60,670 nucleotides of DNA from Streptomyces sp. (GCA_013362785.1 JABFVM010000177.1:1-60670), one strand, 5' to 3'; shown: positions 25,420 to 37,032, counted from the stretch's first letter. Notes: generated by a model from the letters alone, not told the origin. Numbers and translations are program-made.

Positions 25420-25450
25420 GTGAATACCGACTTCAACAGGGAGGCAGACC

Positions 25451-27165
<1,715 letters not shown>

Positions 27166-27169
<4 letters not shown>

Positions 27170-28491
27170 CGCAGCATGTGGGCGGGCACGGCAAGGCTTC
27201 GGCGGGGGCTGAGCTCTCGGCGCCGTCCGCGGGCCCGGCCGTGCCCACCGTCCGCCACTCCCAACCCGGCGGCGCCTCCTTCCAGGAGATGTGGCGCGAC
27301 CTGCTCCCCGTCGGCAGGCATCCCGAATCCCACGGCTACCGCCGCTTCGCCTGGACCGGCGCCGACCTCGACTGCCGGGCCTGGTTCAAGGACCAGGCCG
27401 AGACACGCGGGCTCACCTACGAGGTCGACGGCAACGGCAACCAGTGGGCCTGGCTAGGCGACCCCGCCGCCGGGGACGCCGTCGTCACCGGGTCGCATCT
27501 CGACTCCGTGCCCGACGGGGGCGCCTTCGACGGGCCCCTGGGCGTCGTCTCCTCCTTCGCCGCGCTCGACGAACTGCGCGGCCGGGGCGTGGACCTCGCC
27601 AAGCCCCTCGCCATCGTCAACTTCGGCGACGAGGAGGGCGCCCGGTTCGGGCTCGCCTGTGTCGGGTCGCGGCTCACCTCCGGGCAGCTCACCGTGGAGA
27701 ACGCCCACCGGCTGACCGACGGGGACGGGGTCAGCCTGCCCCGGGCCATGGAGGCCGCCGGGTACGACCCCGAGACCATCGGCGCCGACCCGGAACGGCT
27801 CGCCCGCATCGGTGCCTTCGTCGAGCTGCATGTCGAACAGGGCCGGGCCCTCGACCTCTCCGGCGACCGGGTCGGCATCGCCAGCGCCATCTGGCCGCAC
27901 GGCCGGTGGCGGTTCGACTTCCGGGGCGAGGCCAACCACGCGGGGACCACCCGCCTCGTGGACCGGCGCGACCCCATGCTGTCGTACGCCGAGACGGTGC
28001 TCGCCGCCCGCCGGGAGGCCGAACTCGCCGGTGCCGTCGCCACCTTCGGCAAGATCGCCGTCGAGCCCAACGGCGTCAACGCCATCCCCTCCCTGGTGCG
28101 CGGCTGGCTCGACTCCCGCGCCGAGGACCAGGCGAGCCTCGACCGTGTGGTCGGCGGCATCGAGAAGGCCGCCCGGGAGTACGCCGCGGCCCACGGCATC
28201 GACCTCGACGTCGTCCGGGAGTCCTTCACGCCGGTCGTCGAGTTCGACCACGCCCTGCGCGACGAACTGGGCCGCATCCTGGGCAAGGACACCGACATCA
28301 CCGTCCCCGTCCTGGGTACCGGTGCCGGACACGACGCCGGGATCCTGTCCGGGACCATCCCGACGGCCATGCTGTTCGTACGCAACCCCACGGGCGTCTC
28401 GCACTCCCCGGCCGAGTTCGCCGCCGAGGACGACTGTGTGGCCGGGGTCCTCGCACTCGCCGACGTACTGGAAGGGCTGGCCCGCAGGTGA
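27166..28491 (+). CDS. M20-family amidohydrolase (allantoate amidohydrolase/carbamoylase-like)
   Basis: The 441-residue metallo-amidase begins at a GTG overlapping the hutU stop. Metal-ligand motifs are [28 protein letters not shown] and ELHVEQG, followed by the dimer-domain NHAGTT and C-terminal SHSPAE. By sequence it belongs to the allantoate/N-carbamoyl amino acid group. By position, between hutU and hutF with coupled starts, it may take the place of HutG and hydrolyse N-formylglutamate made by HutF. The assignment to that step is inference. Confidence 0.9.
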
Positions 28492-29849
28492 CATCGAAGA
28501 CCTACTGGCTGGAGCACGCCTGGCTCGACACCCACGTCGAGCCGGGCGTCGGCCTGACTGTGTCCACAGGCGGCTCCGCCGCGGGGCGGGACGGCCGCAT
28601 CACCGCCGTCCGCACGGACGTCCCCACCCCGCCGCCCGGCGCGGAGGTCCTGCGCGGTCTCACCCTCCCCGGCCTGGCGAACGCGCACAGCCACGCCTTC
28701 CACCGCGCCCTGCGCGGCACCGTCCAGGTCGGCTCCGGCACCTTCTGGACCTGGCGCGAGACCATGTACGCCACGGCCGCCCGGCTCACCCCGGAGACCT
28801 ACCACGCCCTCGCCCGCGCCGTGTACGCCGAGATGGCGCTGGCCGGGATCACCGCGGTCGGCGAGTTCCACTACGTCCACCACGCCCCGGGCGGCACCCC
28901 GTACGCCGACCCCAACGCGATGGGCGAGGCCCTCATCGCGGCCGCCGCGGACGCCGGGATCCGCATCACCCTCCTCGACACCGCCTATCTGTCCTCCGGC
29001 TTCGGACAGCCGCCCACCATCCACCAGCTCCGCTTCTCCGACGGCGACGCCGACGCCTGGGCCGAACGCTGTTCAGTTCTCAAGGAACGGGATCACGCAC
29101 GGATCGGGGCGGCGATCCACTCCGTACGGGCCGTGCCCGCCGACCAGTTGGAGACCGTGGCGCGGTGGGCCGAGGAGCGGCGGGCCCCGCTCCATGTGCA
29201 CCTGTCCGAGCAGACCGCCGAGAACGAGGCGTGCCTGGAGGTCCACGGCTGCACCCCGACCCAGCTCCTCGCCCTGCACGGCGTCCTCGGACCGCGCACC
29301 ACCGGCGTCCACAACACCCACCTCACCGCCGAGGACATCTCCCTCATCGGCGGCAGCGGCACCGGCACCTGCATGTGCCCGACCACCGAGCGGGACCTCG
29401 CGGACGGCATCGGACCCGCCGTCGCCCTGCAGAACGAGGGCTCCCCGCTCTCCCTCGGCTCCGACAGCCACGCCGTGATCGACCTGCTCGAAGAGGCGCG
29501 CGCGATGGAGCTGAACGAGCGCCTGCGCACCCGGACGCGAGGTCACTGGACGGCGGCGGCCCTCCTGCGGGCGGCCTCGGCCGACGGACACGCCGCCCTC
29601 GGCTGGGACGACGCCGGCATCCTGGAGCCCGGTGCCCGCGCCGACTTCACGACGGTCGCGCTCGACTCGGTCAGGACGGCAGGGCCGCTTCCGCGGCTCG
29701 GGGCCGAGACGGCCGTATTCGCCGCGTCGGCAGCAGACGTGTCGCATACGGTCGTGGCAGGTCGGCACGTCGTACGGGACGGGGTCCACACCCTCGTCCC
29801 GAATGTGCCGCAGGCCCTCGCGGACGCCGTCGAAGCCCTGCGCGGATGA
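28488..29849 (+). CDS. hutF: Formimidoylglutamate deiminase
   Basis: The 453-residue amidohydrolase starts at a GTG overlapping the previous stop. It has the metal-binding HSHAFHR near residue 64, the HutF-type [16 protein letters not shown], and [19 protein letters not shown] with the catalytic Asp. HutF turns N-formimidoyl-glutamate into N-formylglutamate and ammonia, the five-step histidine route. Its presence implies an N-formylglutamate hydrolase, and the preceding M20 gene is the obvious candidate. Confidence 0.94.
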   Translation: MTSKTYWLEHAWLDTHVEPGVGLTVSTGGSAAGRDGRITAVRTDVPTPPPGAEVLRGLTLPGLANAHSHAFHRALRGTVQVGSGTFWTWRETMYATAARLTPETYHALARAVYAEMALAGITAVGEFHYVHHAPGGTPYADPNAMGEALIAAAADAGIRITLLDTAYLSSGFGQPPTIHQLRFSDGDADAWAERCSVLKERDHARIGAAIHSVRAVPADQLETVARWAEERRAPLHVHLSEQTAENEACLEVHGCTPTQLLALHGVLGPRTTGVHNTHLTAEDISLIGGSGTGTCMCPTTERDLADGIGPAVALQNEGSPLSLGSDSHAVIDLLEEARAMELNERLRTRTRGHWTAAALLRAASADGHAALGWDDAGILEPGARADFTTVALDSVRTAGPLPRLGAETAVFAASAADVSHTVVAGRHVVRDGVHTLVPNVPQALADAVEALRG

Positions 29850-29911
29850 CCCCGGGACGGCCCGGATCCTCCGCCCCCGACCCCACCGCCGACCAGGCAA
29901 CCAAGGACGCC

Positions 29912-31126
29912 ATGAGCAACGCGACGACCGTCAGCCCCGCCCACTCCGCGAGCACCGCAAGCACGCTCATCACCAACATCGCCGCCCTGGTCACCAACGA
30001 CCCCTCCCTCGGTGACAATTCCCCCCTCGGACTGATCCAGGACGCGGCCGTCGTCATCGAAGGCGACCGCGTCGCGTGGACCGGTGATCAAAGCAAAGCA
30101 CCCGCCACTGACAATCGGGTCGACGCGGGCGGCCGGGCGGTCGTCCCCGGCTTCGTGGACTCCCACTCCCACCTCGTCTTCGCGGGCGACCGGACGCAGG
30201 AGTTCAACGCCCGGATGTCGGGGCGGCCGTACAGCGCGGGCGGCATCCGCACCACGGTCGCGGCCACCCGGGCGGCGAGCGACGCGGAACTGGAAGCCAA
30301 CCTCACCCACTACCTCGCCGAGGCCCTCCGCCAGGGCACCACCACCTTCGAGACCAAGTCCGGCTACGGCCTGACCGTCGAGGACGAGGCCCGCGCCCTG
30401 CGCATCGCCGCCGCCCACACCGACGAGGTCACCTACCTCGGCGCCCACATCGTCTCGCCGGACCTCGCCGACGACCCGGCCGCCTACGTCGCCCTCGTCA
30501 CCGGCGAGATGCTCGACGCCTGTGCCCCGTACGCCCGCTGGATCGACGTCTTCTGCGAGAAGGGCGCCTTCGACGGCGACCAGGCCCGCGCGATCCTCAC
30601 CGCAGGCAAGGCCAAGGGCCTGCACCCCCGCGTCCACGCCAACCAGCTCACCTACGGCCCCGGCGTGCAGCTGGCCGTCGAGCTGGACGCGGCCAGCGCC
30701 GACCACTGCACCCACCTCACGGACGCGGACGTCGACGCCCTCGCAGGCGGCCGTACGGTCGCCACCCTGCTCCCCGGCGCCGAGTTCTCCACCCGCGCCC
30801 AGTGGCCGAACGCCCGCCGCCTGCTCGACGCCGGCGTCACCGTGGCCCTCTCCACCGACTGCAACCCGGGTTCGTCCTTCACCTCCTCCGTCCCGTTCTG
30901 CATCGCGCTGGCGGTACGGGACATGGGGATGACCCCGGACGAGGCGCTCTGGTCCGCCACGGCGGGCGGCGCCGCGGCCCTCCGCCGCGACGACATCGGC
31001 CGCCTCACCCCGGGCGCCCGCGCGGACCTGCTCCTCCTCGACGCCCCGAGCCATGTGCACCTGGCGTACCGGCCGGGCGTGCCGCTGGTCAGCGAGGTCT
31101 GGCGAAGGGGCGTGCGCGAGGCCTGA
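29912..31126 (+). CDS. hutI: Imidazolonepropionase
   Basis: The 404-residue amidohydrolase opens the imidazolone ring to formimidoylglutamate. Motifs include [13 protein letters not shown] (metal histidines), [14 protein letters not shown] with the typical HutI K-S-G-Y-G-L, HANQLT, and STDCNPG. Two starts are possible: the ATG at 29912 gives the usual family length. An ATG at 29846 overlapping the hutF stop (ATGA) would add 22 residues and tighter coupling. Either way it is last in the operon. Confidence 0.95.
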   Translation: MSNATTVSPAHSASTASTLITNIAALVTNDPSLGDNSPLGLIQDAAVVIEGDRVAWTGDQSKAPATDNRVDAGGRAVVPGFVDSHSHLVFAGDRTQEFNARMSGRPYSAGGIRTTVAATRAASDAELEANLTHYLAEALRQGTTTFETKSGYGLTVEDEARALRIAAAHTDEVTYLGAHIVSPDLADDPAAYVALVTGEMLDACAPYARWIDVFCEKGAFDGDQARAILTAGKAKGLHPRVHANQLTYGPGVQLAVELDAASADHCTHLTDADVDALAGGRTVATLLPGAEFSTRAQWPNARRLLDAGVTVALSTDCNPGSSFTSSVPFCIALAVRDMGMTPDEALWSATAGGAAALRRDDIGRLTPGARADLLLLDAPSHVHLAYRPGVPLVSEVWRRGVREA

Positions 31127-31132
31127 CCAGGG

Positions 31133-32671
31133 TCAGGAGGCCCCCGCCCGCCACCGCTGGCGCGAGTCCCCGTCCAGCGGCTCCAGCCAAAGCCCGTCCC
31201 CGGCACCGCCGTCCGGCGTCACCGCCGTCTCCAGCGCGATGGCGGGCCGGATCGCCCCGTCGCCGTCCACCACGAACCGCAGGTTGCGCCCGTTGGACCC
31301 GTAGACCGAGTCACAGGTCCAGATCCCGACGCCCCGGTCCGTGGACCCCCGGCTGTCCAGGCAGAAGTCGGGATCGGCGGCCGACTGCAGCACCCCGCGA
31401 TCGGAGTCGACCCGCCAGCGCTGCGTCCGGGACGAGTTGCAGGGGGCCGTCACCACGTCGGTGCCGTTGAAGAAGGCGCCGCCCACGTCCAGGCACAGCC
31501 CCGTCTCGACGTTCACGACCTGGGCGTACGAGCCGTTCGGGGGGTGTGTCGGAGACGGCTTGGGGGAGGGCGGTGGCTTCGGGCGGGCCGTCTTCGACGG
31601 AGCCGGACGCTTGGTGGCGGGCTTGGTGGAAGGCTTGGGCGAGGGCGACTTGGTGGCGGTCGGCGAAGCCGACGGGCTCGCCGACACCGTGGCCGTCACC
31701 GTCACCCGCGGCACGCTCACCGGAGTGCCGGCCGAGCTCACCGGATCCTGCGACGGCGACGAACCGCCCTGCGCCACCAGGAACAGCACCAGCGGCAGCA
31801 TCGCCACCCCGAGCGCCGCCGACACCAGCACGACCCGCTGGCGGTCCGGCGCCGCGGCCCGCTCCTGCCCGGCCTCCCCCGCAGCCGGGCCGGCGCCGCC
31901 CCGCTCGCCCGCGCCATCCGCCGCGTACGACGTCCCGCCCCAGGGCAGCAGCCCCTCCGTCAGCGCCGTGCGCGGGGAGTCCCGCAGGGCCGACAGCTCC
32001 TCGTACGCCGTGGTGCAGTGCGGGCAGTGCACCATGTGAGCGTGCAGGTCGGCGCTGTCGCGGGGGCTGTCCGGCCGTACCGACTCCTCGATGAGCCGGC
32101 CGAAGTCGGGGCAGTCGGGGCCGTCGGAGGCGGCGAGGCGGGCGCGCAGACAGGCGCGGGCCAGCTGCTGGAGCGCCGGGGCGATGCCGTACGTGACGTC
32201 CGCGCGCGTGAGGCCGAGGAGACCGGCGGTGCGTTCCACCGGCTCCCGCTCCACGACCCCGTACCAGATCAGGCCCTGGGTGCGGGACGGCAGCGTCTGG
32301 AACGCCGTGAGCATGGGCGGGACCGGACCGGCGGGGCCGGCCGTGTTCAGGACGAGCAGCAGCCCCGCGTCCAGGCCGGCCGCCCGCTCGTCCATCGCCC
32401 AGGTCCCGGCCAGCCGGGCGGTCAGCAGCAGGAGTTGGTGCCGCCAGGGCAGACCGTGGTCGGTGCCGCGCGCGGTCTGGCGGGCCGCGAGTGTGAACGC
32501 CTGGGCCGCCAACTGCCGTGCCATGGAGTCGTTCGGGGTGCACACGCGCGCGTAGGCGAGCACGGACGCGTGATGGCGGGCGCGCAGCTCCTGGAGCGCC
32601 GCGTACGCGGTGGCCGTGTCGGCGCGCAGCAGTTCGGTGAGCCGTGCGTCGGACGCGCCCGCGTGGATCAT
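31133..32671 (-). CDS. Fusion of sigma-factor-like, zinc anti-sigma-like, transmembrane and ricin-lectin parts
   Basis: The 512-residue protein starts at 32671 with GAGGAGG upstream. Residues ~10-180 resemble a degenerate ECF sigma factor: a region-2-like helical part, then FQTLPSRTQGLIWYGVVE and ERTAGLLGLTRADV as region 4. Next is a zinc anti-sigma motif H-x3-C-x2-C (HMVHCPHC, about residue 215). A transmembrane helix (VSAALGVAMLPLVLFLVAQ) and a Ser/Pro/Lys-rich wall-spanning linker follow. The last ~130 residues are a ricin B-type beta-trefoil (GLCLDVGG, DFCLDSRG, Q-x-W repeats). It looks like a one-chain outside-to-inside sensor. It lies next to the SigB-type sigma operon. Confidence 0.85.
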   Translation of the reverse strand: MIHAGASDARLTELLRADTATAYAALQELRARHHASVLAYARVCTPNDSMARQLAAQAFTLAARQTARGTDHGLPWRHQLLLLTARLAGTWAMDERAAGLDAGLLLVLNTAGPAGPVPPMLTAFQTLPSRTQGLIWYGVVEREPVERTAGLLGLTRADVTYGIAPALQQLARACLRARLAASDGPDCPDFGRLIEESVRPDSPRDSADLHAHMVHCPHCTTAYEELSALRDSPRTALTEGLLPWGGTSYAADGAGERGGAGPAAGEAGQERAAAPDRQRVVLVSAALGVAMLPLVLFLVAQGGSSPSQDPVSSAGTPVSVPRVTVTATVSASPSASPTATKSPSPKPSTKPATKRPAPSKTARPKPPPSPKPSPTHPPNGSYAQVVNVETGLCLDVGGAFFNGTDVVTAPCNSSRTQRWRVDSDRGVLQSAADPDFCLDSRGSTDRGVGIWTCDSVYGSNGRNLRFVVDGDGAIRPAIALETAVTPDGGAGDGLWLEPLDGDSRQRWRAGAS

Positions 32672-32791
32672 CCGCCTGCCTCCTCGCAGCCGTGCGACCC
32701 GTCCGGAGTTCTGACTTACCGGCGGGTATGACGGCTCATAGTGAAGGAAGTGAGGCTTTGGGGAAAGGGTTCCTGTGGGTAACCCCTGAAC

Positions 32792-32844
32792 GCACTGTGC
32801 CCGGTGCCCCGCCGACAGGTTCGGCGGGGCACCGGGCACAGTGC
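32792..32844 (-). terminator. Very strong hairpin terminator after the sigma factor gene
   Basis: A perfect 22-bp stem runs from 32792 to 32813 and is complemented at 32823-32844, with a 9-nt loop (gacaggttc). It lies 36 bp past the stop codon of the sigma factor gene and insulates it from the fusion gene at 31133-32671. Confidence 0.88.
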
Positions 32845-32879
32845 ACGTCAGCGCGAGGGAGCGGCCGCTCCCCGGCCGG

Positions 32880-33821
32880 TCATTCCTCGACCGTCAGCCC
32901 CTTTCGGAGCCGGACCAGTGTTCGGGACAGCAGCCGTGACACATGCATCTGCGAGATGCCGAGTTCCTCGCCGATCTCCGACTGGGTCATGCCCGCGACG
33001 AACCTCAGGGAGAGGATCTTCCGGTCCCGGGGCGGCAGTTCGGCGATGAGCGGCTTCAACGACTCGACGTACTCGATGCCTTCGATGCCGTGGTCCTCGT
33101 AGCCGATCCGGTCGGCCAGCGCGCCCTCGGCGTCGTCCTCCTCGGGCTGGGCGTCCAGCGACGAGGCGGTGTACGCGTTCGACGCGGCCATGCCCTCGAC
33201 GACCTCGTCGTTGGTCAGCCCGAGCCGCTCGGCCAGTTCCGCCACCGTCGGGGCGCGGTCCAGCTTCTGGGCCAGCTCGTCACCGGCCTTGGCCAGGTCG
33301 AGCCGCAGCTCCTGAAGCCGGCGCGGCACCCGCACCGACCACGAGGTGTCGCGGAAGAAGCGCTTGATCTCGCCGACGATGGTCGGCATCGCGAAGGTGG
33401 GGAACTCCACGCCGCGGCTGAGCTCGAAGCGGTCGATCGCCTTGATCAGGCCGATGGTGCCGACCTGGATGATGTCCTCCATCGGCTCGCTGCGCGAGCG
33501 GAAGCGGGAGGCGGCGAACTTGACCAGGGCGAGGTTGAGTTCGACGAGCGTGTTGCGGACGTACGAGTATTCGTGGGTCCCTTCCTCCAGCGACTCCAGC
33601 CGCTCGAAGAGGGTCTTGGACAGGGCCCGCGCGTCCACCGGCCCCACCTCGTCATAAGGCGGGATGTCCGGAAGCCCGGCGAGTACGTCGTCCTGTCCGA
33701 ACTCCTGACCGAGGTCGGGTTCGGGGTGTACGTCGCTGCTCTGCGCGATGGGATCCAGATGTTCCGGTCGGGGTGCCGACGTCGCGTTCTGGGTATGCGA
33801 GGCGTCGAGCCGGGGTGACAT
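32880..33821 (-). CDS. RNA polymerase sigma factor, SigB/SigF/SigG family
   Basis: This 313-residue group 3 sigma factor has region 2 (NLALVKFAASRFRSRS, EDIIQVGTIGLIKAIDRFE, then GVEFPTFAMPTIVGEIKRFFRD). Region 3 is WSVRVPRRLQELRL. Region 4 has PPRDRKILSLRFVAGMTQSEIG and ISQMHVSRLLSRTLVRLR. The N-terminal ~60 residues are acidic and unstructured. The ATG at 33821 has GGAGG six bases before it; two further ATGs lie upstream in frame. Divergent STAS and kinase genes make a complete partner-switching module. It resembles the sigI locus of S. coelicolor, as I recall. Confidence 0.94.
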   Translation of the reverse strand: MSPRLDASHTQNATSAPRPEHLDPIAQSSDVHPEPDLGQEFGQDDVLAGLPDIPPYDEVGPVDARALSKTLFERLESLEEGTHEYSYVRNTLVELNLALVKFAASRFRSRSEPMEDIIQVGTIGLIKAIDRFELSRGVEFPTFAMPTIVGEIKRFFRDTSWSVRVPRRLQELRLDLAKAGDELAQKLDRAPTVAELAERLGLTNDEVVEGMAASNAYTASSLDAQPEEDDAEGALADRIGYEDHGIEGIEYVESLKPLIAELPPRDRKILSLRFVAGMTQSEIGEELGISQMHVSRLLSRTLVRLRKGLTVEE

Positions 33822-33976
33822 GATGTCCTCCATCGTTCTCGGCATATGGCTGCCGAAGCCTGTGCGTGCACTGCGGTGTGCGGCGCCTCCAAAGCCGGCC
33901 GAGTCGGTTACGTGTCTCTACTAGCCCTACCCGGTTTCCCGAGCCCACCGCAAGTGCGCTGTGTTCCGAAATGTCC

Positions 33977-34000
33977 GTTTCTGGGTGGATGTTCGGGTGT
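33977..34000 (+). promoter_or_regulatory. Candidate SigB-type promoter for the anti-sigma antagonist
   Basis: GTTT at 33977-33980, 14 bp, then GGGTGT at 33995-34000 matches the Streptomyces SigB-type consensus GNNT-N14-16-GGGTAY at all but one position. It lies ~75 bp before the STAS gene, which suggests that the sigma factor regulates its own antagonist. Confidence 0.5.
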
Positions 34001-34072
34001 TGGGGGGCGTAGGGAGGGCGTAGTGTTCGAGAGCGTGAGTCAGCAGCCACGACGTCGGGAGTGAGACACGGC

Positions 34073-34459
34073 ATGGACCGCGGGACGGTCGGCAGCGCAC
34101 AGTCTGGCCGACTTCTGGTCGAGGTGCGGGAAGAGGGCTCCAGTGCCGTCGTGACCCCGGCGGGTGAGTTGGATCACCACACCGCCGATTTGTTGCGTGA
34201 GCCACTCGACGACTGCCTCTCCAAGGGCTTCAGCCGACTGGTCGTCGACTGCTCGCGGCTTGAGTTCTGTGACTCCACGGGGCTGAATGTGCTGCTCGGC
34301 GCGCGCCTGAAGGCGGAGGCCGCCGGTGGCGGGGTGCATCTCGCGGGCATGCTGCCCGCCGTTGCGCGTGTGTTCGAGATCACGGGGGCCTCGGCGGTCT
34401 TCACGGTCCACGAATCGCTCGACGATGCCCTGGCCGACGGGTCCGACGGGGCCGGTTGA
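34073..34459 (+). CDS. Anti-sigma factor antagonist (STAS domain)
   Basis: This 128-residue SpoIIAA/RsbV-like protein has the phosphorylatable serine in RLEFCDSTGLNVLL, about residue 61. The start at 34073 is chosen over a GTG twelve bases upstream that has no spaced ribosome site. In the partner-switching scheme the unphosphorylated form binds the anti-sigma kinase encoded just downstream and frees the sigma factor encoded divergently. Confidence 0.92.
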   Translation: MDRGTVGSAQSGRLLVEVREEGSSAVVTPAGELDHHTADLLREPLDDCLSKGFSRLVVDCSRLEFCDSTGLNVLLGARLKAEAAGGGVHLAGMLPAVARVFEITGASAVFTVHESLDDALADGSDGAG

Positions 34460-34707
34460 CCCCTCGCGTCCGGCGCTGCATCAGACGTCACATCATTTGT
34501 GCCGAATACGGGGGTGTTCCCTCGGTCCGGTCGGGCAGGAGACACCCTGAACCTGTCGGCTGTGATGTCCGCCACCGAGGGGTGGGGGACTGTGACCGGC
34601 GTATCAGGCAAGGACTTGTGTGCGGGCGTACTGACTCTGCGTACTTACTTCGGAATCGTGTTGAACGTTGAACTGGTGAATCGGTGAATCGGTGAGGTGA
34701 AGCGCTG
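34460..34707. other. 248-bp gap inside the partner-switching module
   Basis: No gene is visible. Near the end lies a short tandem duplication (tgaatcgg twice, 34677-34692) just before the ribosome site of the kinase gene. A separate promoter for the kinase gene may lie here, but I cannot point to one with confidence. Confidence 0.4.
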
Positions 34708-35220
34708 ATGAGCACCACCCGGCCCTTCCCGCCGGGCGACCGCGGCCCCGAGCCCAGCGGCGCTTCCGGGGCGTCCGAGGGGCCCGAGTCGTCCGTCGAA
34801 CCGTCTGCGGGGCCTCAGCTCCGTCGGCTCGACTTCGCCGGCCAGAGCGGGGTCGTCCCGCTGGGCCGCGACTTCGCCCGGCAGGCGCTGTACGCGTGGG
34901 GCTGGCTGCCCGCCGCCACCGCCGACCAGCGGGCCGCGGCCGAGGACGTGCTGCTCGTCGTCTCCGAGCTGGTCACCAACGCCTGTCTGCATGCCGAGGG
35001 GCCGGACGAGATGCTGATCGCCTGTGACAACAAGGTGATCCGTATCGAGGTCTCCGACAAGGGCACCGGCCAGCCGGCACCCCGCACCCCGCATCGCGCG
35101 GGCCGCCCCGGCGGTCATGGCATGTTCATCGTGCAGCGGCTGTGCCTGGACTGGGGCGTCGTGCGGGCGCCGGGCGTCGCCGGCAAGACCGTGTGGGCGG
35201 AGCTGGGCGCTCCGGCGTAG
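34708..35220 (+). CDS. Anti-sigma factor, HATPase (serine kinase) type
   Basis: This 170-residue protein has a disordered Pro/Ser/Glu-rich N-terminus of ~45 residues, then a GHKL ATPase domain. The N-box is LLVVSELVTNACLHAEG, the G1 region EVSDKGTGQP and the G2 region GRPGGHGMFIVQRL. This is the RsbW/SpoIIAB-like family that binds and inhibits SigB-type sigma factors and phosphorylates STAS antagonists. Its partners are the two genes just upstream. Confidence 0.91.
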   Translation: MSTTRPFPPGDRGPEPSGASGASEGPESSVEPSAGPQLRRLDFAGQSGVVPLGRDFARQALYAWGWLPAATADQRAAAEDVLLVVSELVTNACLHAEGPDEMLIACDNKVIRIEVSDKGTGQPAPRTPHRAGRPGGHGMFIVQRLCLDWGVVRAPGVAGKTVWAELGAPA

Positions 35221-35450
35221 GGCGCGCGTACGGCCGTACGGAAGATTCGCATCCGCTTCCGTCGGGAACCCGCGCTACGGCGCCGCCTCGGGTTACCCGG
35301 GGTCACCCCCCGGGGCCCGCTCTCCACTCGAACCCCCTCTCTCACACGCCGGATCGACACAACTCCGGCGTGCACCGTGTCTTCCTTCCTCTGGTCCCCG
35401 GGCGTACCTTGACGGCCCGATCTGATGTGCCGTCAGGAATTGAGGGGACC
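35221..35450. other. Upstream region of the surface-protein cluster
   Basis: No gene is supported. A TTGACG (about 35408-35413) followed 17 bp later by a poor -10 is the only promoter-like pair I see. A palindromic tacggccgta lies near 35226-35240. Confidence 0.35.
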
Positions 35451-36137
35451 GTGTCGAAGCAGAAGCGAACCGCCGCGCTCGCGACCGCCGCGGCCCTGGC
35501 CGGCTCGGCGGTGTTGATGGCCGCCCCCGCGGCCCGGGCCGAAGTCGTCGACGTCAACTACGCCTGCAAGACGCCCATCGGCGACAAGAGCGCCGTCTCG
35601 CCCATCGACATCAAGGGCGTCAAGAGCGGCAGCGGCTACAAGGTCACCATGTCGTGGCAGAAGGGCGTCTCGTCCAGCCCGGTCGAACTGGGCAAGGGCG
35701 CGATGAGCCCGAGCGCCACCATCAAGCTGGGCGGCGCCGACAGCGGCACCCTGAACGTGACCGGCCCGGCCAACCAGGAGGCGATTCCCGCCAACACCCC
35801 CATCAAGATCAATGACTTGACGGGCACATACACCCCGAAGAAGGCCGGCAAGGTCACCTTCACGGCGGGCATCCTCACCATCAAGGCGCTCGGTACGACC
35901 ACCACCTGCACGCCGACCAACGACCCCGGACCGTCGCTGAGCCTCGACGTGACGGCGGCGGGCGGCGGCGGGGCCGACAGCGGACCCCAGAGCGGCTCCG
36001 GTTCCGGCTCCGAACTCCCGCAGACCGGCCCCGAGGACTCGGCGATCGCCCTGGGCACCCTCGGCGGCACGGTCCTGCTGGCGGGCGCGGCGGGCACGCT
36101 GTGGCTGACACGGAGGAGGCAGACGGTACGCCGCTGA
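35451..36137 (+). CDS. Secreted protein with one two-cysteine domain and LPQTG sorting signal
   Basis: The 228-residue protein starts at GTG with GAGGGG upstream. It has a signal peptide cut after AAPAARA (about residue 29) and a single domain from YACKTPIGDK to TTTTCTPT with one cysteine at each end, likely disulfide-linked. A Gly/Ser-rich spacer leads to a sorting signal: LPQTG, a hydrophobic helix and a basic RRRQTVRR end. The domain recurs in the last gene of the cluster (38123-39538), clearly paralogous (KTPIGDK, LGGADxGT, DLTGTY, IxALGTTTTCTP). The function is not known; it may belong to an existing DUF of actinobacterial surface proteins. Confidence 0.85.
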   Translation: MSKQKRTAALATAAALAGSAVLMAAPAARAEVVDVNYACKTPIGDKSAVSPIDIKGVKSGSGYKVTMSWQKGVSSSPVELGKGAMSPSATIKLGGADSGTLNVTGPANQEAIPANTPIKINDLTGTYTPKKAGKVTFTAGILTIKALGTTTTCTPTNDPGPSLSLDVTAAGGGGADSGPQSGSGSGSELPQTGPEDSAIALGTLGGTVLLAGAAGTLWLTRRRQTVRR

Positions 36138-36168
36138 ACTCCCCTGTTCGACAGCGCTGGAGCCGCCG

Positions 36169-37032
36169 ATGTCGTCAGCCGCCCGTGTCCTGTGTCTGCC
36201 TCTGCTGCTTCCGCTCCTGCTGGCGGCCGCCCCCACTGCGGCCGCCACCGGGACCTGGTCCGCAGCGCCCTCCGGCGGCGGGCGCCCGTCCTTCTACACC
36301 GAGGGCGAGCCCGGCACGGTCCAGCGGGACACGGTCTCCGTGACGAACCGGGGCACCGGGCCGGTCACCGTGCGGCTGACCGGCACCGGCGCGCCGATCG
36401 CCTTCGCCGGGAGCCGGGTGCGGATCCCGGCCCGCACCCGCGCCGAGGTCCCCTTCACGGTGACCGTCCCGACGGGCACGCCTCCCGGTGACCGTTCCGC
36501 CGAGATCGTCGCCCGCGACACGGCCGGCCGCACGGAGACCGTCCCCCTCCGGCTGCGCGTCACCGGCCCGGAACTGTCCGCGCTGACCGTCGAGCACCTC
36601 GCGATACACGCCGACCGCATCACATACGAGCTGGTCAACAGGGGTACGACCCCCCTCACCCCGAGCCTCGCGGTGTGCGCCGACGGCGTCCTCGGCCGCC
36701 TCCTCGACCGCACCCCGCGCACCCTCCCCGTCGAGCTGCCCCCGGGCAGCCGCACCAGGCTCACCGAGCCATGGCCCGACCGCCCCGCGCTCGACGCGGT
36801 CGACGTCCGGCTGACGGTGACGGCGGCGGGCGGCGCGAGCGACACGGCGGAGGCGTCGGCCCGGTTCGTGCCGTGGGGCGCGGTGGCCGGGGTCGCGGGG
36901 TGTGTGGCGGCGGTGGGGGCCCTCTTCGCCGTACGACATCGAAGGCGCCGTGAGCCGTACGACGGTGGCGGGACGGCAGCCGAAGCGCAACAGCCCTACA
37001 CGGAAGCCGAGTTGACGGGAGCGGGGACGTGA
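36169..37032 (+). CDS. Secreted, membrane-anchored beta-sandwich protein
   Basis: This 287-residue protein has a signal peptide (LLLPLLLAAAPTAAAT). It has an Ig-like or DUF916-like beta region (TVSVTNRGTGPVTVRLTG, VRIPARTRAEVPFTVTVP) and a second beta domain. A C-terminal transmembrane helix (AVAGVAGCVAAVGALFAV) comes before a short cytoplasmic tail. It sits 31 bp past the first surface gene and overlaps the next (GTGA). The domains resemble proteins that bind or shield other surface proteins, but this is a guess from fold pattern. Confidence 0.78.
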   Translation: MSSAARVLCLPLLLPLLLAAAPTAAATGTWSAAPSGGGRPSFYTEGEPGTVQRDTVSVTNRGTGPVTVRLTGTGAPIAFAGSRVRIPARTRAEVPFTVTVPTGTPPGDRSAEIVARDTAGRTETVPLRLRVTGPELSALTVEHLAIHADRITYELVNRGTTPLTPSLAVCADGVLGRLLDRTPRTLPVELPPGSRTRLTEPWPDRPALDAVDVRLTVTAAGGASDTAEASARFVPWGAVAGVAGCVAAVGALFAVRHRRRREPYDGGGTAAEAQQPYTEAELTGAGT

